Below, in pieces: positions 17,864 through 26,933 of a DNA stretch of 64,000 nt. The notes under the pieces are model-generated. The model searched no databases. It worked only from the letters and a program-made list of their open reading frames with translations, and was not told where the DNA came from. The stretch is from Acidobacteria bacterium RIFCSPLOWO2_12_FULL_66_21 (GTDB lineage: Bacteria; Acidobacteriota; Vicinamibacteria; Vicinamibacterales; 2-12-FULL-66-21), in assembly GCA_001767455.1 (NCBI GenBank), contig MELC01000030.1:283905-347904 (forward strand), read 5' to 3'. Both the position numbers and the translations under genes were made by a program. Within the stretch, counting starts at the first letter, position 1; each line of letters starts with the position of its first letter.

Positions 17864-19495
17864 ATGCAGCGGATCCTGCCGCAGCTCGACGTGCTGGTGG
17901 TCGACTGTCAGGCCACAGCCGCGGCCCCGCGCGGCCATCTCCTCGAACTTGGGTGGGCGCGCGTCGGCACAACCGTCACGGACGTGCACACGCGCTTGAT
18001 CACGCTTCCGGAGAGCGAGCGGATTCCCCCGGCGGTGGCGAGGATCACGGGCATCTCCGAGCGCATGATGCGGGACGGTGTCGAGGCGAGCGTCGCCTGG
18101 CGCGAGTTGTCGGATCAGGCGGCCGCGTTCGCGCACCAGCCGGCGCCGACCGTCATTCATTTCGCCCGGTTCGAGCGGCCGTTTCTGCGCGTGCTGGCGG
18201 GCGATGCGCCTCTGCTGGATGTCGTCTGCACGCATGACATCGCGAGACGCCTCCTGCCCGACCTGCCACGCCGCAGCCTGCGCGCGCTTGCTGGATACTT
18301 CGGCCGCGCGGTCGGCGTCCTGCGCCGCAGCGGCGACCACGTCGCGGCCACTGCGTTCGTCTGGCGAGAGCTGGTGCAGTTACTCGATGCGAACGGCGTG
18401 TCGACCTGGAGCGCGCTCGGCGAGTGGCTCGCCGCGCCTGTCGGTTCAGCGAAGCGTTCGCGGCGCGTCTGGCCGATGCCGCGCGACGTGCGGCTCGCGA
18501 TTCCGGACGCGCCTGGCATTTACCGGATGCTGCGCACCAGCGGGGACGTGCTGTACGTCGGCAAGGCTTCGTCGCTGCACCATCGGGTCAACAGCCACTT
18601 CCGCCATCAGCATGGTCTGGCCGAGCGGACGCTCGAGATGTTGTCGCAGGCGCGCGCGATCTCGTTCGAGGTCACCGCGAGTGTGCTCGAAGCGGCGCTG
18701 CTCGAGGCCGACGAGATCAAGGGCCACCGACCCCCGTATAACGTGGCGCTCACCGACGACGACCGTGCGGTCTGGTTCACGCGGCCCGATCTCGGCGGGC
18801 GCAGGCCGCACGCGTCCGCGCGCTGTCGGGTCGGACCGTTTTCGTCGGCCGAGACACTCGACCAGTTCGCCTCGCTCGCGCGGGCGAACCGCGCCGCGCT
18901 CGGCCGTGGCCGGTGGGCCCCGGATGCGGCCATCTTCGATGCGGGATTCGCGCGGCTGTGTGCGGCCCACCACGAGCTGTCTCGCCAGGATCTCCCCATG
19001 CCGGCGAGGCTGCTCCTATTGGGCGCACGGCTGTGGAGAGAGGGGCGGCGAGACCGCGACACCGATGTGGCGGGGGTGACAGATGATCGCGTGACAGCGT
19101 GGACGCCCGAAACGGCGCAGGCCGCTCTGGAGCGGCTCGTGATACGCGCCTCGCTGGCGCGCCGCCGCGCGAGGTGGTTGACCCGGCTGGTCGATGCGAC
19201 CGTCCTCTGGAGTGAACCTGGTGAGGCCAGTGCGAGACTGCTCATCATCGACAATGGGGAGATCGCATTCCGTGGCGCGGCCGGCGCGAACATGACACCG
19301 CCGATTCCGGCTGGCCACCGCCGCCCGATCGCCAGCCGTCATCAGGCGTTCACCATTGCTCGCTTCGATCGGTTGCGGGTACTCACGACCGAACTCAAGC
19401 GGCTGGTTGCCGCCGAGGCTTCCGTCGCGGTGCGATTCGACGTGGCACCTCCGCTCGCCGACGCGCGCCTCGCCTCTGCGCTCTCGTGGGTGTGA
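17864..19495 (+). CDS. DnaQ-like exonuclease domain fused to a UvrC/Cho-like GIY-YIG nuclease
   Basis: 543 residues from ATG 17864; an upstream ATG at 17783 is in frame, but a -10-like TACGCT at about 17824 favours the later start. Residues about 8-180 resemble a DEDDh exonuclease (VVDCQATA, ARITGISERM, DHVAATAF), though several acidic residues seem replaced (DxQ instead of DxE). Residues about 215-310 are a GIY-YIG domain with GIYRML, LYVGKA, a conserved Arg, EADEIK and PPYN. The C-terminal about 230 residues are unassigned. Such fusions suggest DNA repair or processing. The SbcD-like gene follows after 1 nt. Confidence 0.82.
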   Translation: MQRILPQLDVLVVDCQATAAAPRGHLLELGWARVGTTVTDVHTRLITLPESERIPPAVARITGISERMMRDGVEASVAWRELSDQAAAFAHQPAPTVIHFARFERPFLRVLAGDAPLLDVVCTHDIARRLLPDLPRRSLRALAGYFGRAVGVLRRSGDHVAATAFVWRELVQLLDANGVSTWSALGEWLAAPVGSAKRSRRVWPMPRDVRLAIPDAPGIYRMLRTSGDVLYVGKASSLHHRVNSHFRHQHGLAERTLEMLSQARAISFEVTASVLEAALLEADEIKGHRPPYNVALTDDDRAVWFTRPDLGGRRPHASARCRVGPFSSAETLDQFASLARANRAALGRGRWAPDAAIFDAGFARLCAAHHELSRQDLPMPARLLLLGARLWREGRRDRDTDVAGVTDDRVTAWTPETAQAALERLVIRASLARRRARWLTRLVDATVLWSEPGEASARLLIIDNGEIAFRGAAGANMTPPIPAGHRRPIASRHQAFTIARFDRLRVLTTELKRLVAAEASVAVRFDVAPPLADARLASALSWV

Positions 19496-19496
19496 C

Positions 19497-20447
19497 ATGC
19501 GCGTGTTGTTCGTGTCCGACACGCATCTCGGCCTCGACCTGCCCACGCGTCCGCGCGTCGTCCGCCGTCGGCGCGGCCACGACTTCTTTGAGAACTTCGA
19601 CCGGGCGCTCGAGCCCGCCCGCGGCGGCGATGTCGATGTCGTGGTGCACGGAGGCGATCTCCTGTACCGAAGCCGCGTCCCGGCCTGGCTGGCGGAAGCG
19701 GCACTCGCGCCACTGAAGCGCCTCGCAGCGTCCGGTATGCCGGTGCTGCTCGTCCCTGGCAACCACGAACGGGGCCGGATGCCGTATCCCTTGTTGGCGC
19801 TCCATGAGGGGTTGCATCTCTTCGATCGCCCGCGCACCGTCGTGCTCGAGGCGCGCGGGGTACGCGCCGCGTTCATTGGTTTCCCGTACACCTGGGGGAT
19901 CCGCCACCGGTTCCAGGATGTGCTCGCCGCGGCGACACGCAACATGCCCTCGGCCGACGCCCGAGTACTGTGCATTCATCAATGCATCGAGGGTGCGACG
20001 TGTGGCCCGGGCAACTTCACGTTCCGCACCGGAGCTGACGTGATCCGCACCGCTGACCTGCCGCGCGGCGCCGCTGTCACGCTGAGCGGACACATTCATC
20101 GACACCAGGTGTTGCGACCTGCCGGCCGGCCGCCTGTAATCTATGCCGGCTCGGTCGAGCGCACGTCGTTCGCCGAAGCGCGTGAGACGAAGGGATATGT
20201 CGTGTTGGAATTGACGCGATCCGGGCTCGGCGCGTTCGAGTTCCGCCCGCTGCCCGCGCGGCCGATGGTCACGCTGTCATTCACCGACCTCGACGGTGTC
20301 GAGGCGCACGGTCGCGTCGCCGCGGCGATCGAATCGACGCCGGCTGACGCCGTCGTGCGGTTGCAGGTACGCGGCGTGGTGCCGGCGACGCTCACCGCCG
20401 CGGCGTTGCGCGCAATCGCCGGTCGGCGCAATGTGGCGCACGGCTGA
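19497..20447 (+). CDS. SbcD/Mre11-like metallophosphoesterase
   Basis: 316 residues from ATG 19497, 1 nt after the preceding stop. Metal-binding motifs of the calcineurin-like/Mre11 family are visible: D8-T-H10, GGD54, GNH90E, a middle IHQC His and SGHIHRH. It probably acts as a Mn-dependent DNA nuclease together with the preceding exonuclease/GIY-YIG protein. The usual SbcC/Rad50 ATPase partner is not adjacent, as the next gene is unrelated and on the minus strand. Confidence 0.85.
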   Translation: MRVLFVSDTHLGLDLPTRPRVVRRRRGHDFFENFDRALEPARGGDVDVVVHGGDLLYRSRVPAWLAEAALAPLKRLAASGMPVLLVPGNHERGRMPYPLLALHEGLHLFDRPRTVVLEARGVRAAFIGFPYTWGIRHRFQDVLAAATRNMPSADARVLCIHQCIEGATCGPGNFTFRTGADVIRTADLPRGAAVTLSGHIHRHQVLRPAGRPPVIYAGSVERTSFAEARETKGYVVLELTRSGLGAFEFRPLPARPMVTLSFTDLDGVEAHGRVAAAIESTPADAVVRLQVRGVVPATLTAAALRAIAGRRNVAHG

Positions 20448-20590
20448 TCGATACAGCGAACGGAAGCGGAGGCCGTAACGGCCCCGACCGAACTCGTACT
20501 GCACGCGGCTCATGAACTCCTGGCCGTGAAGGCGCACACCGCCTTCGATGACGCGGGGGAGATTGCAACCCCGAAGCTGCGGGACTGCCA

Positions 20591-21064
20591 TTACTTCTTC
20601 AGGCGATACGTGAAGCTGCTCTTCGTCGCACCCTTCTCGACCGACGCCTCCAGCCGCTCACCCACGCGCCTGTAGGTGATGCGCAGCGGCCCGTTGTCGC
20701 TGCCGGTGCCTGCAAACACCGCCTCGTTCGGCGCAGATTCGATCAGCGGCAGCACGAACGGCTTGTCCGTCTCCTCGAGTGCGGATAGATCCGGCCGGAA
20801 GTGCCGCAGGCGCAGCGCGAGGCCGTCGCCTTCCCTGCTGATGGTCAGCAACTCGAACAGCCGCAGCTTCCCCTTGCTCGCCCAGCGCCACATGCCGACC
20901 ATCCCGTCGGCCGCCGGCGGGAGCCAGATTTCCTCGGAGAGATCCTCGGTTTCGACCCCAATCCAGTGTCCGGCCATCCAGCTCACGCTCTGAATGTCGG
21001 CGGAGGGTGCGGGCTGCGCCTGTGCGACGCACATCACGAAGGCGATGGTTGCGATGCCGGGCAT
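20591..21064 (-). CDS. DUF6265-like exported protein
   Basis: 157 residues with a short signal peptide (to about AQA) and the signature MAGHWIGVETEDLSEEIWLP followed by GMVGMWRW, matching the lipocalin-like DUF6265 family of unknown function. Beta-rich. A stand-alone gene between the convergent SbcD-like gene and the VWFA gene upstream on the same strand. Confidence 0.75.
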   Translation of the reverse strand: MPGIATIAFVMCVAQAQPAPSADIQSVSWMAGHWIGVETEDLSEEIWLPPAADGMVGMWRWASKGKLRLFELLTISREGDGLALRLRHFRPDLSALEETDKPFVLPLIESAPNEAVFAGTGSDNGPLRITYRRVGERLEASVEKGATKSSFTYRLKK

Positions 21065-21151
21065 GTGGTGGTCATCTCCTCTCGTCAGCCTGGGCGGGCA
21101 GCGCGTGACGACGGACGGCCTTGCCGGCGTACTTCCGGAGTCCCGTGAGCA

Positions 21152-23098
21152 TCAGCGCACCGTGAACCTGACGTCGCGCCGCGCGGAGTGGGTGCTCGTC
21201 CCGGCCTCGAAGGTCAGCAGGTAGGAACCCGGAGCCAGGCGCGACAGCGGAATCGTGAAGCCATAGTCCGCCGCGCGATCGGCCGAGAAGCGTTCGGCCG
21301 CGATGGTTTCCTCGACGCTGTACACTTCGGCATCATTCGTGTCGGCGATGCGCGCCTTCACGGTGATCGGTACCCGCTGCTTCGAGCCGCGCTGGTAGAT
21401 CCGCAGCGACACCTGCGCCTGGTCGCCTTGCTCGAAGTCACGCCGGCTCGTGGGGATGACGGGCGTGATGGTCGAGAGCGCGTTTTTCGGCGCCGCGGGC
21501 ATGGCCGGCTTGGCGGATATGAGGGCGCCGGACAACGACACCGGTTCCTTTCCAAAATCCGGAACCACGAGATCGTAGTACACGCTTCCGGTGCGTCCGA
21601 TGTCGGGGTTGTGCGCGGCGATACGCAGGGAGTACCGGCCCGGCTTCAGGGCAATCTGCGACAGCACTTCGTACGACGCGTCGCCCTGCGCGTCGGCCCT
21701 CAGCTTCAGGCGGGCCGTCTGTTTGAACGAACCGCGCGACTGCCCCTCCGGCGTGAACGCACTCGTCAGGAGCTGCACCTCTTCGAAGCCGCTCCGCTTC
21801 TCTCCTAGCGGATGCCGCAACCCGCCGACGATGGCGACTGCCGGCGTCTCCTTGCCGCGGGCGAACGGCGCGGCGGACACCTGCATCGCGATCCCGTCGT
21901 CCGGCAGCACACCCGCGAGCGCCTTGAACAGGGGGGACGGGGGCGAGTTGTCTTTCTTCCGCAGCTTTGGCGGCTCGAAGCCGCTGCGGGCGCGGACCAC
22001 GGTCCCACGCCTGTTCACCTTCACGTCCAGCCGCCGGAACTTGTCGTCGCTTGCGGGCGTGGTGGCGCGGTAACCAATCAGGTAGTACGAGGTGTTCTCC
22101 TCGAACACCCGCTCGATCACCGGTCTGTAGTCTTCGACCTCGACTGCGGCGCGCCCTCCGGTGGCCGCCGCGACCGTGTGGAGATAGTCGCGCATTTGAC
22201 CTGCCGGCGCCATGTATCCCGGGTGCGCGGCCGCGTACGCCTCCAGCCCTCCGAGGCCAGCGCTGTCGATCGAGTACACGGTGACGTTCGACATCCGCGC
22301 GCGTCTCAGCGCCTGTCCCAGCGCGCCGATCGACTCGAGCGCCCGTGCCTGCAGATCCGCACTGCTGCCGTCGCTGGATCCCATGGCCATCGGAGTCGCC
22401 GCCTCCTCGACACTGATCGGCACGCCGATTCCAATGTATACGAGCACCTTCCTCCGGTGAGGAATGTCCACGAGCGATTTCGCAATCTCGCCGAGCGTGT
22501 CGATTGAATACCTGTAGTAGAGGCTGTCGCCGCCGCTCGCGCGGTCCTCTCGTTTCTGGCTGAATACGAATCCCGTCGTGAAGTGATCGATCGCGGTATA
22601 CAGCTTCGCGCGATCGGCGGTGAAATCCTGTGCGGGACGATTGTCGCGCGTGAACACCACGGCCGCTTGATCGTCGGGCCCCAGACGCTCGACGACGCTG
22701 CGGGCGATCTCCTTGGTTCTCGTCGCGAACGGCCCGGGCTCGAGGCCGTCGTCGAGCAGGAGCAGCACGAGGCGGCCGTCGAGGGCGCGGTTGGTGCTGA
22801 CCTCCGGCGCGACCTCGCGCGTCCAGCTCGCGGCGGTCGCAGGCGGCGCATCCGGAATCCTGACCTCGCCGAACGCGACGATCTCCTGGGGCTTGCCGTC
22901 CTGCAGGATCGTGAAGTCTGCCCGCGTCAGGCCGCGCACGGGCTTGCGGTCCTTGTCGAGCACCGACACTTCGACCCGGATGACGTCGACTCCCGCACGG
23001 AAACGCGGGGGAGCCTGCTGGGCCTCCGGCCGCCCGGTCGCCGCGGCAATCAACGCGAGGACGCAGGCCGCGGCGAGGGTGTGGAAGGGACGTCGCAT
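21152..23098 (-). CDS. VWFA-related acidobacterial protein
   Basis: 648 residues with a signal peptide (to about residue 26), then VEVSVLDKDRKPVRGLTRADF, the stretch that opens the VWFA-related acidobacterial domain family, and a von Willebrand A-like region (LVLLLLDDGLEPGPF) to about residue 350. The C-terminal part is beta-rich with Ig-like character. Function in the family is unknown; surface or secreted adhesion is assumed from the fold. It is divergent from the cysteine-synthase-like gene with a 79-bp shared upstream region. Confidence 0.88.
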   Translation of the reverse strand: MRRPFHTLAAACVLALIAAATGRPEAQQAPPRFRAGVDVIRVEVSVLDKDRKPVRGLTRADFTILQDGKPQEIVAFGEVRIPDAPPATAASWTREVAPEVSTNRALDGRLVLLLLDDGLEPGPFATRTKEIARSVVERLGPDDQAAVVFTRDNRPAQDFTADRAKLYTAIDHFTTGFVFSQKREDRASGGDSLYYRYSIDTLGEIAKSLVDIPHRRKVLVYIGIGVPISVEEAATPMAMGSSDGSSADLQARALESIGALGQALRRARMSNVTVYSIDSAGLGGLEAYAAAHPGYMAPAGQMRDYLHTVAAATGGRAAVEVEDYRPVIERVFEENTSYYLIGYRATTPASDDKFRRLDVKVNRRGTVVRARSGFEPPKLRKKDNSPPSPLFKALAGVLPDDGIAMQVSAAPFARGKETPAVAIVGGLRHPLGEKRSGFEEVQLLTSAFTPEGQSRGSFKQTARLKLRADAQGDASYEVLSQIALKPGRYSLRIAAHNPDIGRTGSVYYDLVVPDFGKEPVSLSGALISAKPAMPAAPKNALSTITPVIPTSRRDFEQGDQAQVSLRIYQRGSKQRVPITVKARIADTNDAEVYSVEETIAAERFSADRAADYGFTIPLSRLAPGSYLLTFEAGTSTHSARRDVRFTVR

Positions 23099-23177
23099 AT
23101 GCTCCTCGTCATCCTAGCAACAATGATCGATTCGGTGGGCAGTCGATTTAGGATAGAGGATCTCCGGGGGGGTACTC

Positions 23178-24119
23178 ATGACGACAACCGCCATCGCTGA
23201 TTCCGTGCTCAGCACCATCGGCCGCACGCCCATCGCGCGGCTGCGGCACGTCGTGCCTGTGGGCGCGGCCGACGTCCTCGTCAAGCTGGAGTTCTTCAAT
23301 CCGACCGGCTCGTACAAGGATCGGATGGCGCTGGCGATGATCGAGGGGGCCGAGCGGCGCGGCGCATTGCGTCCGGGGATGCGCGTCGTTGAATTCACCG
23401 GCGGCAGCACGGGCTCATCGCTCGCGATGGTATGTGCCGTCAAAGGGTACCGGTTCGTCGTGTTGTCGTCCGACGCGTTCGCCCGCGAGAAGCTCCTGAC
23501 CATGCGGGCCTTCGGCGCCGAGCTGCGCATGGTGCCGAGCGACGGCGGCCAGGTGACGCCGGCGCTCTTCGAACGGTTCAAGAAGGAGATCGCGGTGCTC
23601 GCCGCGGAGCCCGACACGTTCTGGACGGATCAATTCCACAACGAAGACTCGCTGGACGGCTACGCCGGCATCGGCCGCGAGCTGCTCGAACAGACCGGCG
23701 GCCGGTTCGACGTGTTCTGCGGCGCAGTGGGCACGGGCGGAATGGTACGCGGCGTCACGCGCGCGCTCCGCGACGGCGGGAGCACCGCGCGCGTTGTCGC
23801 ACTCGAGCCGTCGTCCTCCCCCGCGCTCACCGAAGGACGTGGCGGCGCCCACCACGTGGAAGGGATCGCGACCGGCAGCGTCCCGCCGCACATGATGGAC
23901 CGGCCCTATGACGAAGCACGCGCGATCGATGAAGCCGAGGCGCGGGCGATGGCAAAGCGCCTCGCGTGTGAGGAGGGTCTCCTCGTCGGCACGTCCAGCG
24001 GCCTCAACGTCGCCGCCGCCGTCCAGTTGGCGCGCGAGCTCGGCCCCGGCAGGGTCGTCGCGACCGTGGCGGTCGATACCGGATTGAAGTACCTGGCCGG
24101 CGATCTGTTCGGGGGCTGA
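23178..24119 (+). CDS. Cysteine synthase-family PLP enzyme
   Basis: 313-residue fold-type II PLP enzyme. The PLP lysine is K47 in NPTGSYKDR, the phosphate loop is TGGSTGSSLA and GTGGMVRG binds the cofactor. O-acetylserine sulfhydrylases usually have NPGGSVKDR, so this is a divergent branch, and other beta-replacement reactions are possible. ATG 23178 follows a G-rich ribosome binding site. Single gene, divergent from the VWFA gene. Confidence 0.85.
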   Translation: MTTTAIADSVLSTIGRTPIARLRHVVPVGAADVLVKLEFFNPTGSYKDRMALAMIEGAERRGALRPGMRVVEFTGGSTGSSLAMVCAVKGYRFVVLSSDAFAREKLLTMRAFGAELRMVPSDGGQVTPALFERFKKEIAVLAAEPDTFWTDQFHNEDSLDGYAGIGRELLEQTGGRFDVFCGAVGTGGMVRGVTRALRDGGSTARVVALEPSSSPALTEGRGGAHHVEGIATGSVPPHMMDRPYDEARAIDEAEARAMAKRLACEEGLLVGTSSGLNVAAAVQLARELGPGRVVATVAVDTGLKYLAGDLFGG

Positions 24120-24160
24120 TTGGCCGGACTGTCCTGCCTCCATCCGTCTTTCCGCGGTCG

Positions 24161-24592
24161 TCAATTCGATGGATTCTCGATGGTGCGGTGACGATCGACG
24201 ACGAGATCGGGGTGCTGTCGGCGGAACGTCTCGATGACCAGGCAGTTCGAGCAGATCGGCACGTGACTCTCGAGCGTGGTGGACAGGTTTGCCGCCGGGA
24301 TCTCGACCCAGGCGATCGCTTCGCGCGTATCGGCGTTCAGTAGTCCGGGACGCAGCTCGAAGGCGTGCACCGGCGGAATCGGCCGGCTGCAGGCCGAACA
24401 CTGCTTGCCTTCGAAGAAGTGCTTGAGCTCGGCGGTCATCGCCGCGTCGTGCGGATTGTTCTTCGCGTGCGCGGGCTTCACTTCGACCGGCGGACGGTTC
24501 GCCGCTCTGAACCCCCGAAACGTGAAGAACATGCCTGCACCGACGACCGCTGCGGTCCCAAGGAGGGCGATGACGAGCGCCACTGCATTCAT
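24161..24592 (-). CDS. Membrane-anchored protein with CxxC pairs, unknown function
   Basis: 143 residues: one N-terminal transmembrane helix (about 3-27), a short linker, and a soluble domain with two CxxC pairs (CSAC and CSNC) about 45 residues apart, consistent with a zinc-ribbon-like fold. No family recognised. It is convergent with the cysteine-synthase-like gene. Confidence 0.6.
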   Translation of the reverse strand: MNAVALVIALLGTAAVVGAGMFFTFRGFRAANRPPVEVKPAHAKNNPHDAAMTAELKHFFEGKQCSACSRPIPPVHAFELRPGLLNADTREAIAWVEIPAANLSTTLESHVPICSNCLVIETFRRQHPDLVVDRHRTIENPSN

Positions 24593-24798
24593 GCCAAGCC
24601 TCCCGAGTTCGTCAAAGGTCCGGATAGTCTACCCGCCTTCACCGCAGGCGGATACGCGGAAATGAAGACTGACACACTGCAACTGCTCAGGTTGGCCGCC
24701 GTGTCGGTTCGAGGGGCTCGCGGCAACGCGGTGGCGGCGCGCGATCTGTTGACGCGATCTTGACAGTCCGTGGCAGGACGTCATACGTTGCCTCTTCA

Positions 24799-25593
24799 AT
24801 GGCTGGCGAGCACTCTCCCGAGGGCACCGTCCCGTCGCCCCGCCGCGGTCCGTCCGTGGACCTCGACCCGACCGGGATCGTCTCCGGCAAGGTCCCGGAC
24901 AGGCAACACCGCCAGTTCCTCAACTATGCGTTCTACCGGCTCGACCCGGTGTTCCGCCGGCTCCCCGCGGACGAGCGGCGGGCGGCGGGAACCGAGTTCA
25001 TCGAGCTGGTGCGGAAGTGGGAGTCTTCCGAGGACCTGATCCTCCGCACCTATTCACTCGTGGGCCTGCGCGCGGACGTGGACTTCATGCTCTGGCGGAT
25101 CGCGTACGACCCGCTGTGCTTCCAGTCGATGGAGGCGGCAATCAGACGGTCGCGGTTGGGCGCCTACCTGTCGCAGGTCTACAGCCTCCTTTCGCTGCAG
25201 CGGCGGTCGCCGTACGTCAACAAGATGAAGGGAGCCGGCGAGGGCGTCGAGCTGGAGGCGGGCCAGGGGAAGTACCTGTTCGTGTATCCCTTCACGAAGA
25301 CGCGGTCGTGGTACCGCCTTTCGCCCCACGCGCGGCAGGGGATGATGGACGAGCATATCGCCGCGTCCGCGCCGTTCAAGGGCGTCCGCCTGAACACGAG
25401 CTACAGCTACGGCATTGACGACCAGGACTTCATGGTCGCGTTCGACTCGGACTACCCGCAGGAGTTCGTCGATCTGGTGGGGCGGCTGCGTTATACGGAG
25501 GCGAGCCTCTATACGCAGCGGGACACGCCGATGTTCACGTGCGCGAAGGCGCCCATTGACGCGATCCTCGCGCAGTTGGCGAACATGGATTAA
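24799..25593 (+). CDS. Chlorite dismutase-family protein, probable coproheme decarboxylase (HemQ-like)
   Basis: 264 residues from ATG 24799, of the chlorite dismutase/HemQ fold: FLNYAFYRLDPVFRRLP, then FVYPFTKTRSWYRLSPHARQ and YGIDDQDFMVAFDSD. Family members lacking the chlorite-specific Arg act as coproheme decarboxylases that finish haem b synthesis. The haem demand of the nearby respiratory genes fits. The exact reaction is inferred, since the distinguishing residue was not aligned rigorously. Confidence 0.78.
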   Translation: MAGEHSPEGTVPSPRRGPSVDLDPTGIVSGKVPDRQHRQFLNYAFYRLDPVFRRLPADERRAAGTEFIELVRKWESSEDLILRTYSLVGLRADVDFMLWRIAYDPLCFQSMEAAIRRSRLGAYLSQVYSLLSLQRRSPYVNKMKGAGEGVELEAGQGKYLFVYPFTKTRSWYRLSPHARQGMMDEHIAASAPFKGVRLNTSYSYGIDDQDFMVAFDSDYPQEFVDLVGRLRYTEASLYTQRDTPMFTCAKAPIDAILAQLANMD

Positions 25594-25691
25594 AGGTTCT
25601 ACAAGGTTCTACAAGGTTCGTAACGAACGCTGCGCTTGGGCTCACGTCTCAGAGAACCCCTGTCCATCACATCGCGCGAGGAGGAAGCTCG

Positions 25692-26918
25692 ATGTTCCGT
25701 CACTCCGACCCTGAGGTCCTCGTCGTCGGCGCCGGTCCGGTCGGTCTCGTCGCGGCCCTGTTCCTGCAGCAGCACGGGGTCCGGGTGGAGGTCGTCGACA
25801 TGCACCAGCGGACGACCCAGCACAGCTACGCGCTCGCGATCCATCCGGGCACGCTCCGGATTCTCGACGAGGTGGGGCTCTCCGAAGGGCTGATCGGCGC
25901 GGGGCGGAAGCTGACGAAGGTCGCGTACTACGAAGGACGGGAGAGGCGCGCCGAGATCGACTATGCGGCCCTCGCTTCCGGGCATCCGTACCTCCTCATC
26001 CTCCGACAAAGCCTGCTGGAGAGGGCGGTCGAGGAGGCGCTCCGCCAGAGGAACCTCAAGGTCCTGTGGGGACACCGTCTCCAGTCCCTCGACGCCGACG
26101 ATGACATTCCCCGGGCGGAGGTGGCGAAGCTCGACCAGGTCGCGACCGGCTACCCTGTCGCGCGAAGCGAGTGGGTCGTCTTGGGAAGCGAGACAATCCG
26201 GCCGGCCTATGTCATCGGCGCCGACGGGTACGACTCGGCCGTACGGCGGATGGCCGGCATCGAGATGGAGGAGCATGGCGCGGGCGAGATCTTCTCCGTC
26301 TATGAGATCGAGGCGGCGGGGGAACTTCCAGCGGAAGTGCGCGTGATTCTCGATCCGGACCTGACGAGCGTCTACTGGCCCCTCGAGGAGGGGCGATGCC
26401 GATGGGGTTTCCAGATCCGGGACGCCAAGGAACACGCGACATCGTTTGAGCGCCTCGAACAGCTGATCGCCGCGAGGGCTCCCTGGTGCACGGCGCGGCC
26501 GACCCAGATTTACTGGTCGACGCTCGGCCTGTTCGAGAGGCGCCTGACGCGGAGCTTCGGCAACGGCGGCGTCTGGCTCGCCGGGGACGCCGCGCACCAG
26601 GCGGCTCCGGTCGGCGTGCACAGCATGAACTCGGGGCTGGTCGAGGCACACGAGCTGGCAGAGCGCATCTCGTGGATCCATCGCGCGGGAGCACCGCCGT
26701 CGCTTCTCCAGCAGTTCGCGACCGAGACGCACGAGGCGTGGCAAGGGCTCCTCGACGCCGGGGGGGTGCGCGCGCTTCCGGGAGCAGACCCGTGGGTCAG
26801 CCAGACCGCAGCGAGGATCCTCGCCTGCCTTCCAGCCTCCGGAGACGACCTCGAACCGCTGCTCAAACAGATCGGCCTGACGATCCGCCTCCGCGCGGAG
26901 GCGGACGCGGGTGCTTGA
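25692..26918 (+). CDS. FAD-dependent aromatic-type monooxygenase
   Basis: 408 residues of the PHBH-like group A flavin monooxygenase family: the dinucleotide-binding GxGxxG (VVGAGPVGL) near residue 10, the middle DG motif in VIGADGYDSAVRR, and the FAD-binding GD motif WLAGDAAHQAAP about residue 300. It would hydroxylate an aromatic or polyketide-like substrate using NAD(P)H and O2. It lies just before actC on the same strand, but the stretch between HemQ-like and this gene has small 10-bp tandem repeats. Confidence 0.8.
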   Translation: MFRHSDPEVLVVGAGPVGLVAALFLQQHGVRVEVVDMHQRTTQHSYALAIHPGTLRILDEVGLSEGLIGAGRKLTKVAYYEGRERRAEIDYAALASGHPYLLILRQSLLERAVEEALRQRNLKVLWGHRLQSLDADDDIPRAEVAKLDQVATGYPVARSEWVVLGSETIRPAYVIGADGYDSAVRRMAGIEMEEHGAGEIFSVYEIEAAGELPAEVRVILDPDLTSVYWPLEEGRCRWGFQIRDAKEHATSFERLEQLIAARAPWCTARPTQIYWSTLGLFERRLTRSFGNGGVWLAGDAAHQAAPVGVHSMNSGLVEAHELAERISWIHRAGAPPSLLQQFATETHEAWQGLLDAGGVRALPGADPWVSQTAARILACLPASGDDLEPLLKQIGLTIRLRAEADAGA

Positions 26919-26933
26919 CTCGCGCGATAGGCG

